A program made the position numbers and the translations under genes. The notes under the pieces were generated by a model. That model had not been told where the DNA came from. It saw nothing but the letters and a program-made list of their open reading frames with translations, and ran no database searches. 64,000 nt of DNA from Populus alba (lineage: Eukaryota; Streptophyta; Magnoliopsida; Malpighiales; Salicaceae), in contig NC_133290.1 of assembly GCF_005239225.2 (NCBI RefSeq), positions 12,160,204-12,224,203 of the forward strand. Direction: 5' to 3'. Positions within the stretch are counted from its first letter, which is position 1, and each line of letters starts with the position of its first letter. This document shows, piece by piece, positions 10,851-23,613 of this stretch.

Positions 10851-13800
10851 ATGGGAAAGCAACAAAAGTCGTTAAGGAGCAAAGCAGTCCACTTTGTGTC
10901 TGATCTCACCACTGTCATCCTTAATCCTATCTCTGATAAACCCTCCAAGCATCCCACTCCTCTTCCTCATCCTCCTCCTGTAAGTCCATCTCTCTCTCTC
11001 TCTCTCGATGTTTTTTCTTTTCTTTTCATGTTTTGGGGTTAAAGGTTGAGACTTTATCATCATGTTGCCTTTTTCTGGATAATTGGATGAATACCCACTT
11101 CTAATTTTATGATGGGTAGGAAGATTTTAATTTGTTTTTGTTATTGGGACTTTGGTATTTGATCTTATAAATCTGTTTTCTTTTCTTCTTTTTGTGAGTT
11201 CTGTTCATTGGTTATTAATTTTCAAGAATGAATGTAACTAGGATATTTTTCGCTAGAATTTTGATCATGGAAAGCTCAATGCATTTGATCATTGGGGTTG
11301 ACTTAATAGGTTTATGAAATTAACTGTCTGTTTTCTTCTTGCCTTTTTTGTAAACAAAAGAGGAAAGGAACTTCATTGGAAATTAAAATGAAAAATGATC
11401 CAAATGCTATAAATCAAGACTGAAATGAGCTCCATGGTAGTGATAATCTTATCCAAGTAGATGTTGGTGTTTTTTTTACTGTGTTCAGCAGCTTAATATA
11501 ACAATGTTAAGTTCGAGACTCTTCAAGGTTATCTATGTTGTAATCATTTTCCTATTGGGCTGGATTGATATTTCCAAGAATTACTGTGATTGGACTATTT
11601 TTAGCTAGAATCTTGATCGTGAAACTTCAATGTGTTTCTCTACTGTGGTTTCTTATGGGATTTAGGGGAATCAGTGTCTGTTTCTTCTTGTGTTTTATTA
11701 GTTGACAAAACAAAAAAGGAACTTCATTGAAAATTAAAATGTGACTGATGTTAGAAACCACGACAGAAATGAACCTGATGATGCATAACGGACACTCTTT
11801 AAGTCTTATCCGAACAAGCATTTGATAACATAGCAATGTTATGTTTGGAATAGCGAACAAGTAATTGATAACATAGCAAAAAAGGAACTTCATTGAAAAT
11901 TAAAATGCAACTGATGTCACAAATCATGACTAAAATGAACCTGATGATGGATAGCTGACACTCTTCAAGTCTTATCCGAACAGGTATCTGATAACATAGC
12001 AATGTTATGTTTGGAATCTCAAAAGTTTGCTGAAGTTGTAATTACTCACTTATTGTTTTGACAGGAAGATGTCAGTGAGTCAAAAAGGAGTCAGCTAGAG
12101 TTCGTTACTGAAGAGGATACAGGGCACTTAGTTGAGGAGCCTGATACTTCTTCGTTTACTGCATTCTTATACTCTTTGTTATCGTCCTCAGAGTCTGGAA
12201 ATAATCCAAAATTGGATGAGCGAAATGATCATTCAGCACAAATGGGTGACCAACTATCAGAGAATGTAGCAAAAGAGACTGGCACAAAAAAGGGGTTATT
12301 TTCAAGGGGCAAACAAACTCTAAGAGCTGTTTACCAAGCTACAAGAATTGGTGGATATCGGAGCCAAGAAATCAAGGGCAATTCAGACTTGAAAAATGTT
12401 GACGAGAATGATGATTTTGGTGGACTTGAGGTGAAGAGTATGCCGAAGCAGAACATGAAAGAGCCTGTTGCTTTGGGAGATCTTCCAGACATATCTGAAC
12501 CTTCATTGCTTCTTTCAGAGAAAGAAAGAAGCACCCTTTATGTTTCCCTTCCAGCACTTGTTCAAGGGAGGAAATGGTTATTGCTCTACAGGTACAGGAT
12601 TACAGATTTTAAATATACAATTGATTTTAAAAAATATATATATATTCATGTGATTGATAGCTAGGTAATAAATGGCAGTCTTTCCTTGACTTTCTCTTTC
12701 CATGGAGTTCTTTGTAGTACATGGAGGCACGGGATATCTCTTTCAACCTTGTATAGAAGAAGCATGCTTTGGTCTGGACATAGCTTGCTGGTAATGCTAA
12801 TTTACTTTTGGCTAAGGACAATACTTTTTGTATTTATTTAATTTAGATTTGTCTCCTGAAGGTTATTTTGCAAGTGGAAAGCTGCGCCCCCCTCCCCCCC
12901 CACCAAAAAAAAAAACCCCACACACATGCATGTATATGAATCATTACAAATTGATCACATATGGGAGTAATTATATTGTACTGTTACCTTGCTCATAATT
13001 CTTATTGTGAAATAACTGAAAAAAGTTGATGAGACGAACTTTCCCACAGGAAACCTCTCCTGTGAGTGCAGTATCCAAGAGGATTTGGTGAATCTGTATT
13101 GTTTAGTCCAAAGTTGAATTGCTGGATCTGTTCCATTGATTACGAGCTTTGCGCATTAGTCATAAACCATGCGTATGGGCTTTTGAACTGGAGTTGCTCC
13201 AAATGTCTTACCATGCTAATTTTCTTTCAGGTTGTTGGAGATCGCAAGGGGGCAGTATTTGGTGGCTTGGTTGAAGCTCCGCTAAGGCCAACCAACAAGA
13301 AATATCAGGTAGATACAAACTTATTAATTCATATAGAAATCACTTTCTTTTATGCGTTGTGTTGACCATGAAGTTTGAACAGGGAACGAATAGTACATTT
13401 GTTTTCACAAATAAACCTGGTCATCCTGTTATATTCCGTCCTACAGGTATTTCCTTCTCAGATTTATAGGTGAAAACTCTTTATTCTAATTAACTGTCTT
13501 ACTATTGGAAACATCTGGATTTTTTTGCTGGCGTGCCAAAACATTATTCCTTGCATGCACTTGCATACCTTATGGATGTTGTTCTAGCATCAGCATGCAA
13601 ATATGTCATGTGGGAATGGGTAAAAAAATGTTCATCAAACTGATATTGTTTGCAGGAATTACAATAAAATTGGTTTGAAAGAAGCTTATACATGTTAAAT
13701 GAAAAATAATTTCTTATTCTGCTGGTGCTTTTTGTCTTGCTAAATAAATTTTGCTTTACAGAATTTGCAACTTTGAGGACAAAAACTGCATTACGTATAG

Positions 13801-14908
13801 TGCATTTCATGTTAATTAACTTTTAGATGAAGCAATCACAGCGTACTGCTGCAAGCAAATGCTACATATCTCTTACTCTTAACTTGTTAGATCTTCATGG
13901 CCATGAGAACACTGAACTTATTACTTGCAACATAAAATTTACTGGTCCTTCAATACAAGGACATCCAACATGTTAAAACTATTTTTCTTCCCAAATTTTG
14001 TTCTCAGTATCTCTCTTAAAACTCCTGAAGATAGAATTTTTGGAAACTTATGTTTGAACCATGTATGTCAATCACAAGATAAGTCGAATTGCATGATGCC
14101 AAGAAAACTACAGTTAGATAGGAACTCAAATAAATTTCTGAAACGGAGAGTGGAAACTTAGTTGAAGAATGAAAAAGCCTACAACATGAGGGTACATATG
14201 CACATGCATGGCCATCCCAGAAAGGTGTTGTCTCAGAAGTCTACCGGACTTCAGTTTATCATCTATTCAAAACCTATTTCTGTTTTTGCTAAATCTATCT
14301 GTGCACTAACAGCAATGTTAAAGCAGGTGCTAATCGTTATTTCACTTTGTGCTCCACTGACTTTCTTGCAATTGGTGGAGGTGGCCGCTTTGCACTCTAC
14401 ATGGACAGTGATCTGTGAGCACCAACCTTTACTTCATGTTATATATGTATTTATTCTGCAACTATGTGTGATGTGAATTATGTCTGTTTCCTAGAATAAA
14501 ATTTAGATAGTGTTTAGTTATTATTTTAGGATAGAAAAGACGGAGGCTGCGGGGATAAGGGAGACATGTCCCCTCTTCCTGTTTTAAAGGGACAAAGAAT
14601 CGCTTCAAAACTTTCCAAGAAAATTATTTTTACATCTTTTTTTGTCTTTTTAACCAAACATATTTTGTTTATTTCTGTTTCTTTTAAATTTGTCCCTTTT
14701 GTTTTGAGACACTACCTTTACACGACGTGATTATATAATGGATCTATTTTTTTTTTTTCTGTTCAATGCAAAGATTAAATGGATCAAGTTCGGTCTCGGA
14801 AACCTATGGGAACCCTTGTCTTGCACACACAGAAGACTTTGAAGTTAAGGAAGTTGAGGTATGCATGGAGCCTCTACCCTTCTCTCTCCTCTCTCTCTCT
14901 CTCTATCC

Positions 14909-14956
<48 letters not shown>

Positions 14957-15145
14957 AAGCAAGCCATTTCCTGTGGTTCATCAGCTCGACAGTGTCAAAT
15001 TCCTTTTGGGATGGTTACAAAATAACTGACAGAAGTCGCATTTTCTCCTTCCATATTGCAGTTGTGGGGCTTTGTATATGGTTCAAAGTATGAGGAAATA
15101 CTTGCTTTAAGCAGAACTGAGTCTCCTGGGATTTGTCGGTTTTGA
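10851..15145 (+). CDS. TLDc-domain protein, 8 exons, 375 aa
   Basis: Exons are 10851-10979, 12065-12591, 12718-12790, 13231-13308, 13383-13446, 14327-14414, 14774-14858 and 15062-15145. Lengths sum to 1128 bases, and every junction keeps phase with GT-AG borders. The first ~185 residues are polar and low in predicted structure, with an acidic/serine stretch. The C-terminal half, about residues 190-372, is a TLDc domain: WLLLYSTWRHGISLSTLYRR, GDRKGAVFGGLVEAPLRP, a threonine/phenylalanine core (STFVFTNKPG), IGGGGRFALYMDSDL and a closing LWGFVYGSK. TLDc proteins of the OXR1 type protect against oxidative damage in animals, and some regulate the vacuolar H+-ATPase; the role in plants is little known. 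It resembles the Arabidopsis TLD-domain protein I remember as At4g39870. Intron 1 (1085 bp) contains tandem duplications, and intron 7 holds a CT/CA microsatellite. The ATG is the first in frame, in an AGGGAGC context. An AATAAA-like signal lies near 15436. Confidence 0.93.
11220..12022 (+). repeat. Degenerate tandem duplications inside TLDc intron 1
   Basis: Three related copies begin near 11220, 11570 and 11876. They share GGAACTTCATTG(G/A)AAATTAA, the GAAATGA(G/A)C block and TCTTATCC(A/G)A(A/G). Copies 2 and 3 are the closest, about 168 bp apart over the AAAAAAGGAACTTCATTG block. Copy 1 is older and about 355 bp away. Confidence 0.75.
14880..14956 (+). repeat. Compound (CT)n-(CA)n microsatellite in TLDc intron 7
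   Basis: Interrupted CT dinucleotides run directly into CA dinucleotides between exons 7 and 8 of the TLDc gene. The frames that cross it are by-products of the repeat. Confidence 0.95.
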
Positions 15146-16182
15146 ACGTTCAAGAATGGGACAGAGCTCATTCATGATGACGTGGATCAAGTGGTTTGTT
15201 TGACACTACTGAATGATGCTGAATGCCATCAACCTTTGTACACAGATGTTCAATCTTTAAACCAAGAGTGCTTTTTAACGTTTTCTCTATCCAGGTTTTT
15301 AATGTCTGCTGGATTTGACAGTAATGACTGATAATACAACATAGAAGAACACATATGGCACTGCTAATTGTAGATCAAAGTTTGTAAATATATTTGATTA
15401 GGGAGATATTTTAGTTTATCATCACAAATGTATGTTAAATAAAAGATGTTTAACAAAAACTTAAGAGTTTATATATGATTAAAATTATAATCATGAAACG
15501 CATAATTCATGGAAAGCATAATTCATGGAAAGCACATTTAATATAAATATAATAAAAAGAATTTGAGCGTGTAATAAATAAATAATTAAACTTGCATATT
15601 AACTAGTAATGAAAAATATATATGTTTGAATTAAAATAAAAAAGTAATTATTAGTTGAAGTGTGTAAAAGTAAAGAAATTTTTGTTATTATTAATAAATT
15701 TTTTGTTTGCTTTTTACAATTAAGTCTCAAGTAGAAGATATGATATAATCTATAAAAAAAAAAATAACTAATAATATTTATAAATAAATATCGAATCCAT
15801 AATAAGAAAAAAAAAACTTGTAATAAAAAAACTTAATAAATAAAAATAATTAAACTATGTAAGATAATAAAAATCAACATTCATTCTCTTTCTAGCTAAC
15901 TTATAGTTTATACATGCTTAATATTATAAGAATGCAAAAACATAATTCATGACAAATATTTTTAAAATAAATATAATAAACAGAATTTTAGCATGTATAT
16001 TAATTAAATTAAATAAACTTGCAATTGATATTAACTAGTAATAAAAAATATATATGTTTAAATTAAAATAAAAGGAGTATTTATTAGTTGAAGCGCTTAT
16101 AAGTAATAAAATTCTTGTTGTTATTAATAATGAATTTTTTGTTTGCTTCTCACAATCAAGTCTTAAATAGAAAGAGTAGAAG

Positions 16183-16206
16183 ATATATATATATATATAT
16201 ATATAA

Positions 16207-16239
<33 letters not shown>
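16183..16239 (+). repeat. (AT)n followed by (TAA)n microsatellite
   Basis: An AT run followed immediately by an ATA/TAA run, inside copy 2 of the long repeat. Confidence 0.95.
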
Positions 16240-16242
<3 letters not shown>

Positions 16243-17218
16243 GTATTTTGACTTCACAATAAACAAAAAATAAAACTTGTAATAAAACTACTTAAAAAAT
16301 AAAAATAATTAAACTATGCAAGATAAAAATTAACATTAATTTCTTTTCTTGGGATTCAGTTTTTATTATTTCACTTATAAATTGTATTGTATACAAAAAT
16401 CATATTAGTAATACTTTTACCAAGTAAGTTCACATGAAGTATTGGAAGGATCACAAACGATCCAAATAAAACTCAATTTTTTTAAATAAAATTTCATAAA
16501 CTGTAATTATTCATTGTACTAAATTTTTGTACATGCGAACAATAACATATGTGTGAACAAAATTGACCAAATAACTATGGTGTTAATCTTAGAAAGCATA
16601 ATTAAGAAAAACAAAAACCATAATCGAACCAGCAAAATAGCATGAAATATCATAAAAAAATTAACAATTCACTTATTGAAAAATATAAATCAATAAAATA
16701 TATGGCATGCATCAAAACATCCAAAATATAAAAAAGATAATTTTAGAAAATAAACTAAAACTTTAAAACAAAGATACGTGGCAACCTTTTAAAATTAAAC
16801 AAAAAAAAATAGAGAAATCATAACAAACCAAAAGGTTACAGATTAAAGCATATAGAAATAAAATTAAATTTATATGTGAGAATATACCAAATTAAAAGAA
16901 GTTAAATTATAACTTAAAATTTAAAGATGCTAAAAATATCTTTCACAATTAATCTATATTTTTTTTTCACAAGATAAACTAAACAAATTCAAACATAAAA
17001 ATAAAGCTTTAAGATTATGGATTAAAGTTTGTAAACATATTAGACTAGTGATTAAAGATATTTAGTTTATCATCACAAAAGCATGCTAAATAAAAAGATG
17101 TCTAATAAAAACCCAAAGTTTATACATATGTAAAACTATAAGCATACCAAAGCATAACTTATTGCAAACATGCTTTTAACATAAATATAATAAAAAGAAT
17201 TGTAACATACATACCAAG

Positions 17219-17506
17219 TGTTAGAAAATAATATAAATTATATCTTGGGATATCACCTAATAGCATAAACTTTTAGGTTGAGATGATTATTTGATATAGT
17301 ATCAGAGCCTTGATGATTAAGTGGTCAAGAGTTTGAATCTTATCATTCATTTATTTAATAAAAATCAAGTACAAGGTAATTTGAGCTTATGCAAGTTTCA
17401 AGCTCAAAGGACTTTCATTTGAGGGGGTGTGTTAGAGAATAATATAAATCATATCTTAGACTTCACCTAACAACTTAAGTTTTTAGGTTGAAATGGTTAT
17501 TTGATA
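17219..17506 (+). mobile_element. TRIM: miniature LTR element, about 288 bp
   Basis: Two terminal direct repeats of about 78 bp (17219-17297 and 17430-17506) begin with TGTTAG and end with GGTTATTTGATA-type sequence. Right after the first copy is AGTATCAGAGCC, close to the TGGTATCAGAGC primer-binding site complementary to initiator tRNA-Met. Right before the second copy is a purine tract (TTTGAGGGGG). The flanks CCAAG and CTAAG fit a 5-bp target duplication. The interior (about 130 bp) codes for nothing. This is the plan of a terminal-repeat retrotransposon in miniature, which moves with enzymes from other LTR elements. Confidence 0.75.
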
Positions 17507-17635
17507 CTAAGCATATAATTAAACTTGCAATTAATATTAATTTAAAGTTCTAGCATGCGTTAAGTAATAAAAAATATCTATGTTTAAAAATCATAATTGC
17601 AACACATCTATTACAAGCTTTAGCGCTTCAATTAA

Positions 17636-17850
17636 GAATGTGTTTGGTATTGTAGTAATGATTATATTTTAAAGTGTTTTTTTATTTGAAAATATATTAA
17701 AATATTATTTTTTTTTAATTTTTAAAATTCATTTTAATATTAGTACATCAAAAAAATATGAAAAAACAAAAAAAAAATTAAAGCAAATAAAAAAAAATTA
17801 ATTTTTTTTAAATATTTTTAAAATGTAAAAATAAACTAGCTATACACTTT
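17636..17850 (+). mobile_element. hAT-like MITE, diverged
   Basis: It starts GTGTTTGGTATTGTAGTAAT and contains the shared core (TTTAAAGTGTTTTTTTATTT, ATTTTAATATTAGTACATCA). The start matches the 51.6 kb copy. The right terminal repeat is eroded. Confidence 0.5.
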
Positions 17851-18794
17851 CATCATATTTAATAAAATCTTTTCAACAAGCATGCAACTCTTGACACAAA
17901 TAAGACCAAACGCGGCCACAAATTAATTACAAAAGCAATGTGCTATCCGAATTTTTTTTTTCAAATATAACCATTATCCGGTTAAGTTTGATTCCTTGCA
18001 CTATATTGTGAGATGGAGTTTTTTTTTTCTCTCAACATAAAAAAAAGTACATTTAATAAAAAAATTATTATAGACCGAAGTTTGCATTTAATAAAATAAA
18101 TTGAGAATTATATGTACCAATAAATAATTATAAATTTGTTGGTTATAACTTAAGATTAAGTTGAGAAGTTAAGATAAAAATGCTATTTCTTAAAAAGAAA
18201 AAAAAGGGTAGAATATTTGTTTAAATTTGAAATTGGATTCCAAAGTTTTAATTGATTTGAATTAATAAAATTAAATTATATCTTGTCATATCAAGTATTA
18301 ACACACTGTCAAAATTTATTCTTAACATTACGAAAACTTATATAAAACCAACCTAAACAAAACATCAAACATAATCACAAATCAACTTAATATAAAAAGA
18401 TTAAATTGAAAATATAAAAAAAAAACCAAGTAACAAAAAAATAAAATTATAGATAACTATTGTAATGCATACTAGATTATGTTTTTCTTCTATGTTGCAT
18501 TTCCATAAAAAAAATAATTAATATTTCTTCTATCTTGTGTTGTTGTCCTTGTTCTTGATCACAACAATATTTCATAATTTATTGAACATTAATTTTGCAA
18601 AACCATACTATTAAATGAGAAGTAAAAAGACTTAATCAGAAAACGACGCGAATAAAACCAAAACTTATTTACTGCTAGTAACCTTTTTAAATATTTGTGT
18701 AATAAATACACAAAGATTTGAGAGCTACCGAAGGATTAACATGTTTTGTTTTTATTTTTATTTATTTTGATTATCATTTAGAGGAATCAAAGAT

Positions 18795-19100
18795 CAAGTG
18801 ATAACCCAACATCCCTAGGCTCATCTAAGTGTTGAGCCTAGATATGTATGATTCTGATGATCTGTTAGACTCAGCACACCTTTGAGCTCAGCCCACACAT
18901 ATATGGTTCTATCAATTTGTCAAATCCAATACCCTTAAACTCATTCAAGTGTTGAGTTCAATCATATATGAGTATGGTAATCTATTAAACCTAGCACCCC
19001 TAGGTTTAGCTAAATATTGAGCCAAAGCATGTATAGGTTTGACAATCTATCAAATTCAATATACTCACACTTAGCCAAGCGTTGAGCCCAATCATATAAA
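18795..19100 (+). repeat. Degenerate minisatellite, ~64-bp unit
   Basis: Four to five units are marked by AAGTGTTGAGCCTA-like words near 18831, 18889, 18951, 19015 and 19081, each followed by ATCATATATGAGT- and ATCTATTAAAC-like phrases. The words GTTGAG and CTCAGC are partly palindromic. It recalls the blocks at 28.1 and 37.8-39.6 kb. Confidence 0.6.
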
Positions 19101-19109
19101 TATATTTTT

Positions 19110-20038
19110 CCTCTGATTAAGTTAGAGATATTTTTTTCTTTGATAGAAAAGAGGCAGGAAAGCAATTAAAAAAAAGGTGAGAATTGACTATAAGAACCTA
19201 CTGGAATCCTTAGAAAAGAGGTTAAAAAACCTCTCTTCTCAATGATATATTTATTTTTAGAGTATGTTTTTAAAATATCATGGTATTTTTTTAAAAAATT
19301 ACTTACTTAAATATCGAATAATCCTTAAATTTATATAAAAAAAACTTTTGAAGATATCAATTACCAACTACCAATCACTTTGATAAGGAAAAATAGATCA
19401 TATTTTTAGAAGCAAGAGTTAACATATTATCTAACACAAAAACCTTGTTATCAAATCACTTAAATATTTTAGGACATTATTATTAATTTATGTTATAAAT
19501 CTTGTGTGTTTCCAATATGAACCACATATTTTCAAAAAAACTTAAAAAAATTAATTTATGTAGTTATATGTTTCTCAACATGAACCATGATAATTTTCAT
19601 ATATGTAATGAAATAAAAAATTATTCTGAATATATGAGAAGGTTATGATATATGCAAAAAATGCCTTGGATACATGTAAATCAAGTCAATATGCTACGAG
19701 ACTAATTTTTTTTTTTTAAAAGATTAATTTTATAACGTGATATACTATTAATTAATTTTTGGTAAAAATCAGAGATATTATTATCACTTTTTGTAAGTCA
19801 TAAATTTTATATTTTATTATTTTTATATATTTAATTTTTAAATAAATTTTAAAAAATTAATAAAATATTACTAATTCTCCATCCTTCAAATTTTCCGGCC
19901 GGAGGAGGAGTTGTTGGCCTGGGAATGAAGGTATTCACTTTTCTTGTGGATTTTAATTTCCACAGCTGACAGCACAGGAAAAGGCAACATAAAAAGAAAA
20001 GTAAGAAGAAAGAGAGCGCGCCTAAAGTCTCGCCAAAA
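19110..20038. other. Upstream region of the ROCK1-like gene
   Basis: A/T-rich to about 19860, then more mixed. I see no other gene. The last ~170 bases are purine-rich (GGAAAAGGCAACATAAAAAG ... AAGAAAGAGAGCG) and presumably form the 5' leader. No confident TATA box was identified. Confidence 0.4.
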
Positions 20039-23000
20039 ATGGCGACGACGAAGCGAAAAGATGGAACCACCAGGTCGGAGAGAACGAACCCAAGGGTTTG
20101 GCTATACTCCGTTTTGCTCACTCTTCAATACGGAGCCCAGCCTCTCATCTCCAAACGCTTCACCAGGTCCTTTCCTTTCCTTTCCCTTATAATTCCAATT
20201 TCCAACGGCTTTTACTTTCCTTTCTCTTCGATTTTCTTGTCTTTCTCGCATTGATTATTTTCTCTTGGAATTTCATCAATTCAACTCGCTTTGTTTTTTC
20301 CAAGTTAATTTTGCATTAGAATTCGATTCTCTTTATTCCTTTAATGAATTTGAAATTAAATTGTTGATTGATTAATGATAGCCTATTTTGGTACAATTTG
20401 AGGAAGCGTGATCAGGTTGGTCATAATTTGTATTAGCTATTCAATTTCTGGATTCCGAAACTCGTATGTTGTGATTCTGACCTAGTTTATACAAAATCAG
20501 CTGGTTTGTTCTGACCTAATTTTTACTGATTTCGACGGTCTTATTGCCCGGAAAATTTGTGAAGTTGTGCTCAATCTGGATTTTTTGCGTTCGTTCTTAA
20601 GCTACCCCAAGCTTTAATGGATCCATTATGATCTTTGTTTCCTTTATCTGCTAACAAATGTTCTTGGCATGTGTTTTTCTATGAAATGCTAGTCACTAAT
20701 TAATCGAGTTTCATGCAGACGTGAAGTAATCGTGACTACATCTGTTTTGACATGCGAGTTAGCTAAGGTAAGTCATGTTCCAAGTACATGAATTTCGTTT
20801 TAATTGAATTTTTTGTTTGTATTTAAACACAATGATCATCTACTTTTTTCTTTTATTTTCTTCAGGTTGTATGTGCCCTAATTCTCATGGTAAGAGATGG
20901 TAGTTTGAAGAAAGTGTTCAGCCAGTGGACTTTGGTTGGTTCGTTGACTGCATCCGGACTTCCTGCAGCAATTTATGCGCTGCAAAACAGCTTGCTGCAG
21001 ATATCATACAAGAATCTTGATTCACTCACATTTTCAATATTGAACCAGACAAAAATATTTTTTACTGCATTCTTCACATACATAATGTTGAGGTATGTTC
21101 TTAAATTTCTTTTTTGTTGTCTGTTATTCATCTCTTTTGGACTATATTAATTATACAACAACGATTCTCAATGTCCAAGCAATTAACATCTTATAAAACC
21201 TAGAAACCATTTCTTGTTTAGGTTTATATGAATCTTGGCTCTTGAGTCTGTGCTATGCTCCACCTAATAACTGCCTTGTTGATTTTTTTTCTATTTTGAA
21301 ACGAGTTGCTTACAGATTGATATCCCATAGTGGCTCATTGGTTAGAGTAAGAAAAGCTAGAAGTTGTGATTTACAGATCCCTGTCACTTTATGTCTTTTT
21401 ATAGACCTTCATTCCTTGTTCTTGGTGGTTCAAGAATTCTTGAAATATCATGCCGACTAAGCTGGTATTTTAAGTCATCTACTATTCTGAAGCTACTGTA
21501 TGACAACCTTTCTTTGGATATTTTTTGAGTATGTGCCTGCTTTTAATAAGCTACTGTCCTTAATTGTAATGTGACTGAGGCAACATGCAGGCAGTAGATT
21601 ATGAGAAGCCACATACCTGTACGTGAAACTAGTTATGCTAAGTTTTAGGTTGGTATTGGAAACTCTTACATTCTTCTCTGGTGGGAATGTGCAGGCAGAA
21701 GCAATCAATTCAACAAATTGGGGCTTTGTTGTTGCTGATAATGGCAGCTGTTCTTCTAAGCATTGGTGAAGGCTCTAGCAAAAGCTCTAGTAGTAGTGAC
21801 CCTGAGCAAATTTTATTTTATGGGATCATTCCGGTCCTGGTTGCTTCTGTTCTCTCTGGTCTTGCTTCAGCTTTGTGTCAATGGGCTTCTCAGGTACTTT
21901 AACTTGTATTTAAATGATCTTACCAGTGTCGTCTATTCCCAACCCTTCCAACGTTATTTCTCTTCATTTCAGGTTAAGAAACACTCGTCGTACTTGATGA
22001 CTGTAGAAATGTCAATTGTTGGAAGCTTGTGCTTGTTGGCCAGTACCACTAAGTCTCCAGATGGAGAAGCTATCAGACAGCATGGATACTTTTATGGTTG
22101 GACTCCACTAACTATGGTAATGATCTTACCCATAATGCAATTGTTTTCGAACATAACAATGGCATACTTGGCAAAATATTTAAAGTGGCAATGGGTTGGA
22201 GTTGGAATATAATTGATGGGAGTTTCAGTTTCAAATCTTGCCATGAAATAGAAAACAACTACAATTGGTTTGTGGTTCTCTTTTCTTTTCTTTTTCTTTT
22301 TTCTTTTTTCCAGTTGAGGTAGTTTTCTTGTCTGAAGGATGGAGAAATTGTCTATAGATCATATGGTCTTTTCCCTCTGTTTAAATCTTTTACACTGACA
22401 CAAATATAGCTGGATGGTAAAGCTCATACATCCTGGGCGGTTGTTAGTGTTAGGATATCTGCCTGAAGTTGGAATGCTTTTGATTTGCTGTCAATCTCCT
22501 GTGACTCATCTGTTTCTTTCAGAGACAAAATTTTGCTTGTTGACCTTCTGGTTATGAATTGACTCTTCGGATTTTTCTTCTTCTTCTGGTTACTCAAGAA
22601 ACATTAGTAGATGGCTTGTCATTCTGTGGGCTGTTAAAATTGTCCACTTACTAATATAGTTTGACAGCCACAAGTGCATCTGGCATTGCATAATGCTTCA
22701 GATTGGTGAAATTTATCTGCATTATATATTTGAAGTAGGAATATTTTGAAATATGATGTATTGAGATTGTTGAGGTGTAGAGGAAGATCTAGTCATTAGT
22801 TTATCCAAAGAGAACGTGTTTAAATTGTGATACAGTTGGAAAAAGTATTTTGAGTAAAAAATCAGATTTGAAGTATCCTGCCTTTTGGGTTCATGTATTG
22901 GATCCCAATGACACTCAAAAACATGGTTTTTTGAATACACAAATCTCAAATAAAGCTGAATGGGACAGATGCATTGGGTGGGATGTATTGAGTTGATAGG

Positions 23001-23613
23001 CTGTGGATGTGAGGGATATTTTGGTTTAGAGTAGTTGTGAGTTGATATAATTTATATGCGAGGTTTTTTATTCCCCCATCTTCTTCTCTTGGAGCCTTGG
23101 CAGTATTGCATTCTGAATTTACAGAGCCAGTAATATTCTTGTCAGTTATGTTAGGGTGCATTTTCAATTTTTCTTCTGATGGCATACCTGCTAACAGCTG
23201 TATCATGTGGTTTAACATTGAAAGTTGTGTTTCTTTTGTTTCAGATCCCAGTTGTAGCCAATGCTCTTGGTGGAATTCTTGTTGGCCTTGTCACAAGCTA
23301 TGCTGGTGGTGTGAGAAAGGTAAATATAACAATGTTAAAGTGTATAATTTTTATCAGATAATGGAAGCCAACTCTAAAGATATGGCTTGGAGTTTCCTCA
23401 ATTATGAGTTATTAAGACAGCTTTTTATCTCCACAAAATCTTCTCGTGCAGGGGTTTGTCATTGTTTCTGCACTTCTTGTAACGGCCTTGCTTCAGTTCA
23501 TGTTTGAAGGGAAACCGCCTTCAGTGTACTGTCTTGTGGCTCTTCCACTCGTCATGAGCAGCATTTCGATATACCAGAAATATCCATATAGAGTTAAAAA
23601 GAAGGAATCATAA
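20039..23613 (+). CDS. ROCK1: ROCK1-type nucleotide-sugar transporter, 7 exons, 327 aa
   Basis: Exons are 20039-20166, 20719-20767, 20866-21092, 21695-21893, 21973-22116, 23245-23319 and 23452-23613. They total 984 bases with consistent phase. The protein is a multi-span member of the CMP-sialate/UDP-galactose transporter family. Visible landmarks are TLQYGAQPLISKRFTR, the membrane segment with AIYALQNSLLQISYKNLD, SILNQTKIFFTAFFTYIMLR, ALCQWASQ, and near the end IPVVANALGGILVGLVTSYA and PLVMSSISIYQKYP. These match Arabidopsis ROCK1 (At5g65000 by memory), an ER transporter of UDP-GlcNAc/GalNAc that affects ER quality control and, through cytokinin oxidases, cytokinin responses. The protein ends ...KKKES, so lysines occupy -3 and -4 as in a KKxx ER-retrieval signal. 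The start ATG (AAAAATGGCG) is the first in frame. Intron 5 (22117-23244) is the longest. Other members of the NST family are possible, but the spacing and ends favour ROCK1. Confidence 0.92.

Larger units (their letters stand above)
15380..17650 (+). repeat. Three-copy long tandem-type repeat (~450 bp unit)
   Basis: Copy 1 starts near 15380, copy 2 near 15895 and copy 3 near 17010. Shared landmarks in order: ATTTAGTTTATCATCACAAA (copies 1 and 3), CATAATTCATG, ATAAATATAATAAA(A/C)AGAAT, AAACTTGCAATTGATATTAA, AATAAAAAATATATATGTTT, TTATTAGTTGAAG, TTTTTTGTTTGCTT and AAACTATG(T/C)AAGATAA. Copy 3 is interrupted by a TRIM. About 650 bp of different sequence lies between copies 2 and 3. No coding potential was seen. 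The class is unknown. Confidence 0.75.
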
